Shown here: in pieces, positions 16,256 to 24,010 of the stretch
Position numbering within the stretch: the stretch's first letter is position 1
How the letters are laid out: every line of letters starts with the position of its first letter
NCBI GenBank assembly: GCA_041751875.1
Contig: JBGSIC010000029.1
Coordinates: forward strand, 1 to 64,000
Length of the DNA stretch: 64,000 bases
Direction: 5' to 3'
Origin: JBGSIC01 sp041751875
GTDB taxonomy: Bacteria; Bdellovibrionota; FAC87; UBA2466; JACKAF01
Notes under the pieces: generated by a model
The model's database searches: none
Told to the model about the DNA's origin: nothing
The model's input: the letters and a program-made list of their open reading frames with translations, nothing else
Position numbers and translations under genes: made by a program

Positions 16256-16816
16256 ATGAAACACTTTTTGATGACTTGGGCCGGGATTGCTTTCACCTGC
16301 TTTTTCATTACTGCCTGCACCCAGTGCGGTAGCAAACAAACGCTAAAAGACGCGACCGCCCCTGTGGCCGAGTCGCCTGAAACACAAGGAAAGAACAACA
16401 TGCTGATTGAACTCTCTTCTGGCGGAAACGTCGAAATCGAATTCTTCCCTCAGGAAGCGCCCAAAACAGTCGCGCGCATAAAGCAATTGGTGGCGGAAGG
16501 TTTTTACAACGGTCTTAATTTTCACCGCGTAGTTCCCAACTTTGTGGTCCAAGGTGGCGATCCCAAAGGGGACGGAACGGGCGGTTCCGGAACAAAATTG
16601 CCTGCCGAGTTTAATCAGCACAAGCATGTTGAGGGCACGGTCGCCATGGCACGAGCCGCCGATCCTAACTCAGCGGATAGCCAGTTTTATATTTCCTTGG
16701 GAACCCATCCCCACCTGGACAACAACTACACGGTGTTTGGGAAAGTCACGTCGGGCATGGATCTCGTGAAGAAGATCAAGCCGGGCGACAAAATGGCGAA
16801 AGTTACATTGAAGTAG
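16256..16816 (+). CDS. Lipoprotein cyclophilin-type peptidyl-prolyl isomerase
   Basis: 186 residues with a lipoprotein signal (FFITAC, Cys21) and a cyclophilin domain from about residue 45. The catalytic-site stretch FHRVVPNFVVQGGDP, the AMARAADPNSADSQFYI segment and HLDNNYTVFGKV are conserved, so it should be an active isomerase held at the envelope. It ends the plus-strand run that begins at 12342 and its stop overlaps the inverted-repeat terminator. Confidence 0.93.
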   Translation: MKHFLMTWAGIAFTCFFITACTQCGSKQTLKDATAPVAESPETQGKNNMLIELSSGGNVEIEFFPQEAPKTVARIKQLVAEGFYNGLNFHRVVPNFVVQGGDPKGDGTGGSGTKLPAEFNQHKHVEGTVAMARAADPNSADSQFYISLGTHPHLDNNYTVFGKVTSGMDLVKKIKPGDKMAKVTLK

Positions 16817-16847
16817 TTCTAAAAGGTGCCTGGCACCTTTTGGAACT
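16815..16847. terminator. Long palindrome between convergent genes, likely bidirectional terminator
   Basis: 16-bp arms (16815-16830 and 16832-16847) around one central base, with one T/G wobble; the core AAAAGGTGCC is symmetric. It overlaps the stop codons of both convergent genes. The A4/T4 flanks give weak T-tracts on both strands. Similar GGTGCC-containing hairpins occur at 44474 and 63321. Confidence 0.6.
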
Positions 16848-17137
16848 TAGGATAAATGAGACAGGTCGGTGACCTGAAACTGCTGGCTGAGTTTGCGGAA
16901 ATCAGGTTCCGTTTCGGCGACTAATTCCACGGTATGGCAGACCCACTGGTATTTCTCGCCCACTTTGCGGGCCGTGACGTCGAAGACGACTCGCTGCATC
17001 GGGCTAATGACGTGCCACAACTCGCGACGCAGGTCAGCACCAGGCTCTCCTAGCTGCTTATCAAGATCGGAAACAAAACCACGGACTTGGTCCAGGTCTT
17101 CAGGCTTAGGCCGTCTAATTATATAGCGCATCGACAT
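16847..17137 (-). CDS. Small conserved-looking hypothetical protein
   Basis: 96 residues, no family recognised. It starts MSMRYIIRRPKPEDLDQV and is mixed alpha/beta and charged, without a signal peptide, membrane segment or cysteine pair; two Trp and an ISPMQRVVFDVTARKV strand suggest a small globular domain. Its stop lies inside the palindromic terminator shared with the convergent cyclophilin gene. Codon use and in-frame composition look coding. Function cannot be assigned. Confidence 0.6.
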   Translation of the reverse strand: MSMRYIIRRPKPEDLDQVRGFVSDLDKQLGEPGADLRRELWHVISPMQRVVFDVTARKVGEKYQWVCHTVELVAETEPDFRKLSQQFQVTDLSHLS

Positions 17138-17207
17138 GTGAGGGTCCTTCTGGAGGATTTATACTTTAGGATGACGGGACTTACAAAACTTTTTGGTGCT
17201 GCCTTCC

Positions 17208-17237
17208 TTGATCCCCTTCCTTGGAGCATGGGATAAT
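17208..17237 (+). promoter_or_regulatory. Putative promoter for the RRM protein gene
   Basis: TTGATC at 17208-17213 and GATAAT at 17232-17237, 18-bp spacing. The transcript would carry a leader of about 120 nt with a small GATCC/GGATC hairpin near 17245-17258, ahead of the ATG at 17363. Confidence 0.4.
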
Positions 17238-17362
17238 AAGGACTGATCCAGCGGGATCCCAAAGAGCCGCTTTTCCAGCTCCTTGCCGCGTCTCGGGCAA
17301 CAGCCTCTTTACGACGCCCCTTTTCAATTCAAATTCAGATTCTGCATCTCTAGGAGCCTCTC

Positions 17363-17632
17363 ATGTCGAAGAAACTTTACGTTGGTAATCTCAGTTACGA
17401 AGTCACCGAAGATGAACTTTCCCAGCTTTTCTCCCGCTGTGGTCGAGTTGATGGCGTTCGCATTGTTAAAGACCGTGATACCGGACGGTCCAAAGGTTTT
17501 GGTTTCGTCGAAATGGTGGATGCGGATGAAGCTCACCAAGCCAAGGAATCGATGACCGGACAAGATTTGCGGGGGCGCCCCCTGACGGTTGATTTTGCTC
17601 GCGAAGAACAAGGTCGCAGCCCGCGACGGTAG
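17363..17632 (+). CDS. RRM-domain RNA-binding protein
   Basis: 89-residue single RNA recognition motif, cytoplasmic. RNP2 (KLYVGNLS, residues 4-11) and RNP1 (KGFGFVEM, residues 44-51) are textbook, with the aromatic residues for RNA stacking. Family members in bacteria are glycine-rich-tail or tail-less cold-related RNA binders; here only a short basic SPRR tail remains. An AGGAG ribosome site lies just upstream. The next gene follows at 15 bp but encodes an unrelated envelope protein. Confidence 0.95.
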   Translation: MSKKLYVGNLSYEVTEDELSQLFSRCGRVDGVRIVKDRDTGRSKGFGFVEMVDADEAHQAKESMTGQDLRGRPLTVDFAREEQGRSPRR

Positions 17633-17647
17633 TGATAAGGAGTCTCG

Positions 17648-18250
17648 ATGAAAATCTCTTTTCGGCCGCTGGCGCGGTATGCCTTTTTGGCTTTCTTAGC
17701 CCTGCCGGTTTCTGCAGGTGCCGTTGAGGTATTCGCCAAGGGGTCTGCTTCACGGACGATGGTGAGTCAAGACCAATGGACGATAAGCATTAAAGCCACG
17801 GGCGGTTTTGCCTTTTACTTAGCGGACGGGATTCGCCTTGAAGCCCGCTACACAAACATAAGCTCGCTTCAAAATAAGTTGGAGGTTGCCGACGCCGGCG
17901 TCTCGGGAACCGTCTCGGACATCTTAACCGAAACGGCTATCTACAGCGGAGGCGTTAACATTGATCTGTTTAGCCGACGCGCGCGATTTCGGCCTTATCT
18001 CTACTTAGGAGCGGGCTACGCGATTGCCAAACGCAGCTATGATTTCCAACTTTCCACCAGTCCGAGCAAAACCTATTTTGAAGAACCCGAACAGCGGGGA
18101 CTCTCAGGTAACGTGGGCTTGGGTGTCGACTGGGAAGTGGCAAAAAGTTTCGCAGTCGAGCTTGAAGTGCTTTCCTACATCACAAACTTCGAAGACGACA
18201 AACCGCTTATCAACCTCTACGGAAGTCTAGGCGTCCGGCTTCTCCTCTAG
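17648..18250 (+). CDS. Outer-membrane beta-barrel-like protein
   Basis: 200 residues with a cleavable signal peptide (FLALPVSAGA, cleavage near residue 25) and alternating strand pattern such as FRPYLYLGAGYAIAK and LYGSLGVRLLL, ending in a hydrophobic C-terminal strand as in OmpA-type or OmpW-type barrels. No specific family is claimed. The last 24 bp overlap the 3' end of the convergent rarA gene. Confidence 0.75.
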   Translation: MKISFRPLARYAFLAFLALPVSAGAVEVFAKGSASRTMVSQDQWTISIKATGGFAFYLADGIRLEARYTNISSLQNKLEVADAGVSGTVSDILTETAIYSGGVNIDLFSRRARFRPYLYLGAGYAIAKRSYDFQLSTSPSKTYFEEPEQRGLSGNVGLGVDWEVAKSFAVELEVLSYITNFEDDKPLINLYGSLGVRLLL

Positions 18251-19546
18251 GTCCTTGGGTTGCTGAGGCTTTCCCCTTTCCCCCAAAAATTCTTGAAAGC
18301 GTTTCTCTACGCCTCGGTTGCTAGGGATATAAAAGCGCTTGTCCTTAATCTCGTCAGGTAAGTAAGTCATTTTCACCCAAGCGTTCTCACCCTTGTGCGC
18401 GTATTGGTATCCCGCCCCGTAACCCCATTCCTTCATCGCTTTCGTGGGAGCGTTTCGCAGGTTCATCGGGATCTGCAAATGGCCTGTCGTTTTCACTTCA
18501 GCTAGGGCGGCATCGATCGCCTCGTAAGCACGATTGCTCTTTTCCGAACACGCCAAATAAGTCGCTGTCTGCGCCAGCACAATACGCGCCTCAGGCATTC
18601 CTATCGCGTGCACCGCTTGAAGGGCGGAAGTGGCGAGTACAAGACCCATCGGATTCGCGTTGCCTATGTCTTCCGAGGCTAGGATGAGCAGCCTGCGGGC
18701 GATAAACACAGGGTCTTCGCCACCGGCAATCATTCTCGCCATATAATAGAGAGCGGCATCGGGGTCGCTTCCTCTCACGCTTTTAATGAAAGCGGAGATG
18801 GTGTCGTAGTGTGCTTCTGATTTCTTATCGTAATAAAGTTCCTGGGCGTGACTGAGCTGATCGAAGTCTTCCAAAGTCACATCCGCTTTGGATCCCACTG
18901 TCATTTTAAGATGATCCAAAAGCGTCAAAGCGCGCCTGGCATCCCCCACAGAAGAGGCAGCAATTTTTTCTAATACTTCCAAAGGGACGTGCGGCGGATT
19001 TTTATCGGCGCGTTTGAGAAGCGAAACGAGATCGTCTTGAGAGAGTGGTTCCAAATGAAAAATGAGACAGCGAGAGCAAATCGCGTTGTTAATTTCAAAA
19101 GAAGGATTTTCTGTAGTCGCTCCAATAAAGCGAATGGTTCCGCTCTCTAGGTGAGGAAGAAGCACATCTTGTTGCCCCTTGTTGAGCCGGTGCACTTCAT
19201 CAATAAATAAAATCCACGCGGGTTTTCCCGAACTCACATCTTTTTGAGAAGCTTCTAAAATAGCGCGAAAGTCCTTCACTCCTGCGGTGACCGCGGAAGA
19301 GGCGCGGAAAGGGCGTTGAGTGAGATTGGCAATGACGGTCGCAAGCGTGGTTTTACCCGTGCCTGGAGGACCCCAAAAAATGAGACCGGTCCACGTGTCT
19401 CCCGTGAGAAGACGTGCGAACTTTTCGTTCAAAAAATGCCTCTGTCCGACGACATCCCCCAGAGACTGAGGGCGCATGCGATGGGCAAGGGGGCCTTCAG
19501 CGACTTGGGAGAAAAGAGAGTCTTGATTTTGGTCTTCCATAGGCAC
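18227..19546 (-). CDS. rarA: Replication-associated recombination ATPase RarA (MgsA)
   Basis: 439-residue AAA+ ATPase of the clamp-loader-like RarA/MgsA/WRNIP1 family, acting at stalled replication forks. The opening ...PLAHRMRPQSLGDVVGQ, Walker A GPPGTGKTTLA, Walker B FIDEVHRLNKGQQD, sensor IGATTENPSFE and the C-terminal GGEDPVFIARRLLILASED and WGYGAGYQYAH blocks match the family along its full length. Overlaps the convergent barrel gene by 24 bp. Divergent from the permease gene at 19629, so the 82-bp gap must hold both promoters. Confidence 0.96.
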   Translation of the reverse strand: MPMEDQNQDSLFSQVAEGPLAHRMRPQSLGDVVGQRHFLNEKFARLLTGDTWTGLIFWGPPGTGKTTLATVIANLTQRPFRASSAVTAGVKDFRAILEASQKDVSSGKPAWILFIDEVHRLNKGQQDVLLPHLESGTIRFIGATTENPSFEINNAICSRCLIFHLEPLSQDDLVSLLKRADKNPPHVPLEVLEKIAASSVGDARRALTLLDHLKMTVGSKADVTLEDFDQLSHAQELYYDKKSEAHYDTISAFIKSVRGSDPDAALYYMARMIAGGEDPVFIARRLLILASEDIGNANPMGLVLATSALQAVHAIGMPEARIVLAQTATYLACSEKSNRAYEAIDAALAEVKTTGHLQIPMNLRNAPTKAMKEWGYGAGYQYAHKGENAWVKMTYLPDEIKDKRFYIPSNRGVEKRFQEFLGERGKPQQPKDLEEKPDA

Positions 19547-19628
19547 TCACCGGCGTTATAATGGCCCGGCTTGAACATTTCAAGAATCTCACCGGAGAGC
19601 GGTTCCGGAAGAGGAGCGAGTAACAACG

Positions 19629-20744
19629 TTGCGCAATCGGCTGAGCCTGACTTCACGCTACTTATGGAAGTATCTCTTTGGCGAGGTACTCGTAACGTTC
19701 ATGCTCGGAACGGTGGTGTTTTTGGGGCTGATGTGGGCCCTACAATCTTTAAAATTCTTCGAGTTTGTTGTTCTTCAACAAGTTTCAATTCTCAATATTT
19801 TCAAGCTCAGCTATTACCTTGCGCAGTCGGCAATCACGATTGCCATTCCCGTCGCTTTTTTGTTTGCGATTATTTGGGGAATATCCCGCGCCAAGAGCGA
19901 AGGGGAGATCCTCGCCCTTGAAGCTTCCGGCGTAAGTGCGCTGAGCATTTATCTCCCTATTTTGTTGATGTCGTTGGCCCTCACCGGGCTTTGTATTTGG
20001 CTGTCTTTATTCATTGTTCCCAACGGGCAAAACCGTTTGGAAATTATGTTGCGGCAGATGGGCGTAAAAACCGTTATCAGTGGCTTTAAAACGGGAACGT
20101 TTACAGAAGGTTTTGCTGGCATGATTTTTTATGCCGAAGAGGCAGAAAACGATCAAATCAAAAGAGTCTTTATCTACGACAAACGTGAGCCTAACGCGCA
20201 CTTTGCGATCACCGCGCAGAGTGCAAGCCTTAAGAAGAAAAAGGATGAAGACGCGATAACCTTGCGATTAGCCGATGGTTCAATTCATGTGATTCCCAAA
20301 GGGCAGCAAGAATTTCAGCAGAAGATTGATTTTGATATCTATGACGTAAACCTCGATATCAACTCAGGCAAAGGAATTGGAGGCTGGCATACTGTACCGG
20401 AATTTACGTACCCGATGCTCATCGCCAAACGTAAAGAAACGGAAGACAGCGTTTATCGCATCAAACTAGAACTAGAACTTCACCGTCGTTTTGCGATGGC
20501 CTTTGCGTGCGTGGTGTTTGGTGCGTTGGGATATTTCATCGGACTCAAAAGTAAAAAGGGCATGGGCAGTTCTTCGGTCGTGTTGTGCCTGCTCATCGCA
20601 GTGATTTACTGGCTCGGTTACCTTTGGGCGACCGCCGCTTCGCTCAGCGGAAGCATTCCCCCGTGGATTGGGGTCTGGATTCCCAACTTCGTTTTCTTAC
20701 TGATTCCCCTGTATTTTGCCCGAAAATTCCGCCTCGCGCCCTAG
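19629..20744 (+). CDS. LptF/LptG (YjgP/YjgQ) family permease
   Basis: 371 residues starting at TTG 19629. Three N-terminal membrane helices (about residues 18-40, 55-80 and 100-125), a periplasmic beta-rich domain from about 130 to 270 and three C-terminal helices give the LptF/G topology. The family forms the inner-membrane part of the LPS export ABC complex with LptB. Only one family member is present here, so LptF and LptG cannot be told apart. The upstream TTG is chosen because the helix 1 amphipathic lead (SLTSRYLWKYL) follows directly. Confidence 0.9.
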   Translation: MRNRLSLTSRYLWKYLFGEVLVTFMLGTVVFLGLMWALQSLKFFEFVVLQQVSILNIFKLSYYLAQSAITIAIPVAFLFAIIWGISRAKSEGEILALEASGVSALSIYLPILLMSLALTGLCIWLSLFIVPNGQNRLEIMLRQMGVKTVISGFKTGTFTEGFAGMIFYAEEAENDQIKRVFIYDKREPNAHFAITAQSASLKKKKDEDAITLRLADGSIHVIPKGQQEFQQKIDFDIYDVNLDINSGKGIGGWHTVPEFTYPMLIAKRKETEDSVYRIKLELELHRRFAMAFACVVFGALGYFIGLKSKKGMGSSSVVLCLLIAVIYWLGYLWATAASLSGSIPPWIGVWIPNFVFLLIPLYFARKFRLAP

Positions 20745-20764
20745 CCGTTCAGTTCATGTCACCT

Positions 20765-20783
20765 TGTATTCACCCTGAATACA
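20765..20783. repeat. Perfect 8-bp palindrome downstream of the LptF/G-type gene
   Basis: TGTATTCA, a 3-bp centre CCC, then TGAATACA. It lies 20 bp past the permease stop. It has no T-tract, so it is either a weak terminator stem or an operator for the secreted-protein gene that starts 140 bp later. Confidence 0.45.
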
Positions 20784-20926
20784 CCCCAGTTTCGTGGTCC
20801 CCTCACGAAAGCTTGGGCGGTTGTGCATAAATTCGACGAATTTCACAGTTTAAGCCATTGAAATTATAGATAAAAACGTGGCATTTCGGTTGCATTCTTT
20901 TAGGGGTGAGAACTCATCAAAAGACG

Positions 20927-22975
20927 ATGCAACAGAGACACTTCATCCCGGCGCTGATTAACAGCCTCATTTTAGCCCTCGTTTTTGGGCCCGTTTCCGC
21001 GCACGCGGGATCGGTAAGCACCGCTCGCAATCTGGGCACGTCTACTACACAAAGCCGCCAGCAACTTTTAAATACCCTTCGCAATTTTGGCGATCGGGCG
21101 CCGCAAAGTTTCAGTAACGCCTTTACCGGTCAACCGGTTCAGCCGCAAACTACCGATTCGGTTACCAATCCGACAACGCTGCAAGCGCCGCAGCTTCCTT
21201 CTTTGGATCTTTTGGATTTTACTGGCGCAAAAACGCCTTCCACGGTCCCACCTTCTTCGAACTTGCCTCCGCTCACCATTGCTCCTGCTAGTGGAACGAG
21301 TGCTGCTGCGGGTGTCGATGACGAAATCCAACAAGTTGTTTCGGATCCTTTTAAAGTTTCAAAGACGCGTCGTCCGCCTTCGACTCCGTTACCGCCCAAA
21401 GCACCGATGACACCGCTACCGCCGGACAAAACAAAATCGCCCCCAAAAAACATTACGGGTGAGGGCGCGCAGGGTGGGTCACAGGTTTTGCCGAGGTGGA
21501 AGCCGTTGTGTTTTTTGATTGAGCCGAACTACAAGGATCCTAACAAGCTGATAAAAGGCGTGGTCGACACTTACGCAAGCTGTGGCGTGGTCGCAGAAGT
21601 ATTTCCCTTTACCGTAAAGAACATGCCGTGGGGCCCAGATGAAACAAACGAAGCGGCCCGCACGGTTTGTAATCTAGCAGAAACCTTTGGCGTAGCCGAA
21701 ACCTCAATTCAAACGTTGCACAAGAATCCCCTCGCCGATGACGAAATGTGCGGAGAGCCACCGGGAAAAGATGGTGGAACAGCGGGTTGCGCGGAATTCG
21801 CTCCCCCTCGCACTGGCGGCTTCTCTAAGTCAGACACAGACAAATTGAATGAAAAACTTAAAGCCGGCGGCGGCGGGCACTTTGGTGGTGCCGGCAAGAG
21901 TGGCGGTAAAGATCTGGTTTCTATTCTCTCTCCGGGGCAAGGCACCTCTACGTCAGTTCACGAATTTCAACACAACAATGGTGGTGTGAACGTGGGTGAG
22001 GGCGATCCGAAGAAACCGCACGGTGATTATGGCATTGAATCGGTGAAAAAGGATGGAAGTGCGCACAACGGCCATGGCGGTTTAGGGAACATGGCTAGTG
22101 GAGGGGGATCGGGTGCAACAATGACAGCCGAAGGCTGCGCACATCTTGTGGGTGCTTCCAATAAGAACGATGGTACGCACGCGTACACCCCGAGCCGAGA
22201 GATTTATTACAAAAAGATTGAAGATCCGCAGTACCAGTACGATATGGCGGGCGGACGAAGCTTCTTTGAAGGAGCGGGGGGCGGTTTACCTCCTCCGCCA
22301 GCGCATCCGCCTCGGGGAATTCAAGGCGATCTCGCCTTTGATCCTCCTGCGAAAGCCACCTTGCCGCCGCCTGGAAAAAGCAGCGGTCACCAACGTCCGC
22401 CCAAGGGCGGCTCAACTTCTGCTGGCAAAGTGTCGTCGCCCGAGCTCGATAGTGGTTTTTTCGGAAAGAACGAAGACGAGCTTTTTGGAAAATCGGAAGA
22501 TGTTTTTGCTGAAACAGATGTCCCTTTGAAAACAAAGGTTGCGGGTGCCCCTCCTGCCGGTAAAGGCAAAGGGTCGAACAAACTTTTCTTTGACGATGAA
22601 GAGCCCGCGGAAAAAAAGAAAGACGGGGAATCCAAAGGTAAAAAGGGTTCGGGTAGCAGCACGGCGACGCTTGGGGGAACCTCTGTGGGCGGCACCAGTA
22701 TCGGTGGTGCGGGCACTCAGTCGGGAACCGATGTTTCCGGAACCAGTTTGCGTGAACCTGCTTCTGCCGGAGGAGCCGCAGGCGCGGAAGGCGATGGCCT
22801 TGAAACCACAGAAGCAAGTCTCGATGGCGGCTTTTTCTCTGGCGGTTTGGGTTCGTGGCTGAAAGATGACGATGAAGACGCGGATACTGAGGGAATGGAC
22901 GGAGATTTCTGGGCGAAGAAAGCACCCAAAGCGAAACCTAAGGCGACTGACCGAAAAGTTCGGGCGGTGAAATAG
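20927..22975 (+). CDS. Large secreted protein with HExxH zincin-like motif, Pro/Gly-rich
   Basis: 682 residues from the ATG at 20927 (a GTG at 20906 is the alternative). Signal peptide ending ...GPVSAHA, a Pro/Thr-rich linker to about residue 180, a globular part with several Cys, and HEFQH at residues 345-349 (TSVHEFQHNNGG), the zinc-binding pattern of zincin proteases. About 50 residues on, GNMASGGGSG could be a Met-turn. The C-terminal 250 residues are low-complexity Gly/Pro/Lys/Asp with FFGK..ELFGKSEDVF repeats and no strong fold. Probably exported, possibly surface-attached. Protease function is inference; the third zinc ligand is not certain. Many antisense open frames across it come from its biased composition. 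Confidence 0.7.
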   Translation: MQQRHFIPALINSLILALVFGPVSAHAGSVSTARNLGTSTTQSRQQLLNTLRNFGDRAPQSFSNAFTGQPVQPQTTDSVTNPTTLQAPQLPSLDLLDFTGAKTPSTVPPSSNLPPLTIAPASGTSAAAGVDDEIQQVVSDPFKVSKTRRPPSTPLPPKAPMTPLPPDKTKSPPKNITGEGAQGGSQVLPRWKPLCFLIEPNYKDPNKLIKGVVDTYASCGVVAEVFPFTVKNMPWGPDETNEAARTVCNLAETFGVAETSIQTLHKNPLADDEMCGEPPGKDGGTAGCAEFAPPRTGGFSKSDTDKLNEKLKAGGGGHFGGAGKSGGKDLVSILSPGQGTSTSVHEFQHNNGGVNVGEGDPKKPHGDYGIESVKKDGSAHNGHGGLGNMASGGGSGATMTAEGCAHLVGASNKNDGTHAYTPSREIYYKKIEDPQYQYDMAGGRSFFEGAGGGLPPPPAHPPRGIQGDLAFDPPAKATLPPPGKSSGHQRPPKGGSTSAGKVSSPELDSGFFGKNEDELFGKSEDVFAETDVPLKTKVAGAPPAGKGKGSNKLFFDDEEPAEKKKDGESKGKKGSGSSTATLGGTSVGGTSIGGAGTQSGTDVSGTSLREPASAGGAAGAEGDGLETTEASLDGGFFSGGLGSWLKDDDEDADTEGMDGDFWAKKAPKAKPKATDRKVRAVK

Positions 22976-22980
22976 AGTTT

Positions 22981-23047
22981 GTCATTGCGAGGCTTCGGAG
23001 AAGCCGAAGCAATCTCATTGGGATTGCTTCGCTCCGCTCGCAATGAC
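22981..23047. repeat. REP-like compound palindrome between convergent genes
   Basis: Outer arms GTCATTGCGAG (22981-22991) and CTCGCAATGAC (23037-23047) enclose a hairpin GGCTTC/GAAGCC (22991-23005) and a pair GAAGCAATC/GATTGCTTC (23006-23014, 23022-23030). The GTCATTGCGAG...GAAGCAATC layout resembles a dispersed intergenic repeat known from many bacterial genomes. It separates the convergent secreted-protein and barrel genes and may terminate both. Confidence 0.8.
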
Positions 23048-23052
23048 TGGCG

Positions 23053-23985
23053 TCAATTTTCTTCGTTAAAAGGAACTTCTTTAAGTCTTACCTGCGCCGG
23101 AGGCGGAGTGAAATCGCTGGTTATCAGAACATTTAAACCAAACTGAAAATAGCTCGGTGCCCGGCGTCCCCAGAGCGAGCGTTCCAGTTTTGCTTCGATA
23201 CCGATTGTTTGAGAAGCTTTCACACCTAGTTTCAACCCGGCCGCTACCAAGCTGGGACTGCCGGAAAAACGTGAGTAAGAACCCGCGGAACCTTTTGCGG
23301 TGTGGGTATTAAGCGACGAGCCCAATAAAAAAGTTTCCGATAGCGAGAAGCTTGTATCCAAAAACACCGCGCCGTAAACTTCGTTGTAGCGCCCCCCTGC
23401 GGCCAAGGAGAAAAGGAATGCCGAGGAATAGCCCCCAAACCGGAGGTTAAGGCCGAGTGCCCCAGTGACAAACATGCGGTTAAAACGGTAACCCGCGTGC
23501 GTTTTCAACAGCACGTCAGCGTTGCCGTCGCCCGGACTGAGTTCGTCTACCGCACGCCCTCTCATATGATAAGTCGGAATCTTGATGCGCGTTTCAATCG
23601 TGACGGGGAACTGGTCGGTGTTAAGCCGCCATTTCAGTCCCGCAGCCAGATCACCGATGCTTGTGCTTCCAAAACCACTTCCCACACTGATAGGGGTTGC
23701 AGAAGCCGAAACAAATTCCACGCGTAGCATTCCTGCGAGATCGGGCGCAAAGGTATATTCGGGTTCTATCCAAAAGCGATGATCACTCAGAGAGATGTCA
23801 TAGTTTCCCGGATAAACCGTGATGGGTTCCAAAACACTGTCACTCGCGTAGTTTTCAGTGGAGTGAAAATAAGTCCAGCCACCACGAAAGAACAACGACT
23901 CTTCTTTTGGAATCCAGGCAAAATCAGCAAAAAGGGGCGTGGTGAGCAGGAATAAGAGCCCAATGATGCGGTAACAAGTCGTCAA
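23053..23985 (-). CDS. Outer-membrane beta-barrel protein, possibly transporter-like
   Basis: 310 residues: signal peptide (LLFLLTTPLFA, cleavage near residue 21) then long alternation of aromatic and polar strands, for example FWIEPEYTFAPDLAGMLRVEF and YRFNRMFVTGALGLNL. Layout resembles the MetA-pathway/FadL-like or DUF-type porins of about 300 residues, but no family is certain. The C-terminus is charged (LKEVPFNEEN) rather than ending on a strand. Confidence 0.7.
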   Translation of the reverse strand: MTTCYRIIGLLFLLTTPLFADFAWIPKEESLFFRGGWTYFHSTENYASDSVLEPITVYPGNYDISLSDHRFWIEPEYTFAPDLAGMLRVEFVSASATPISVGSGFGSTSIGDLAAGLKWRLNTDQFPVTIETRIKIPTYHMRGRAVDELSPGDGNADVLLKTHAGYRFNRMFVTGALGLNLRFGGYSSAFLFSLAAGGRYNEVYGAVFLDTSFSLSETFLLGSSLNTHTAKGSAGSYSRFSGSPSLVAAGLKLGVKASQTIGIEAKLERSLWGRRAPSYFQFGLNVLITSDFTPPPAQVRLKEVPFNEEN

Positions 23986-24010
23986 ATCGATGCAGCCTCA
24001 ACGTAAAAAA

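Noticed and set aside
22095..22925. 276-residue open frame antisense to the secreted HExxH protein
   Set aside because: It mirrors the low-complexity Gly/Pro/Lys composition of the coding strand; no start context or family similarity, and the sense strand has a signal peptide and a motif.
22981..23047. CRISPR array
   Set aside because: A single compound palindrome without regularly spaced repeats; no other repeat array or cas gene seen.
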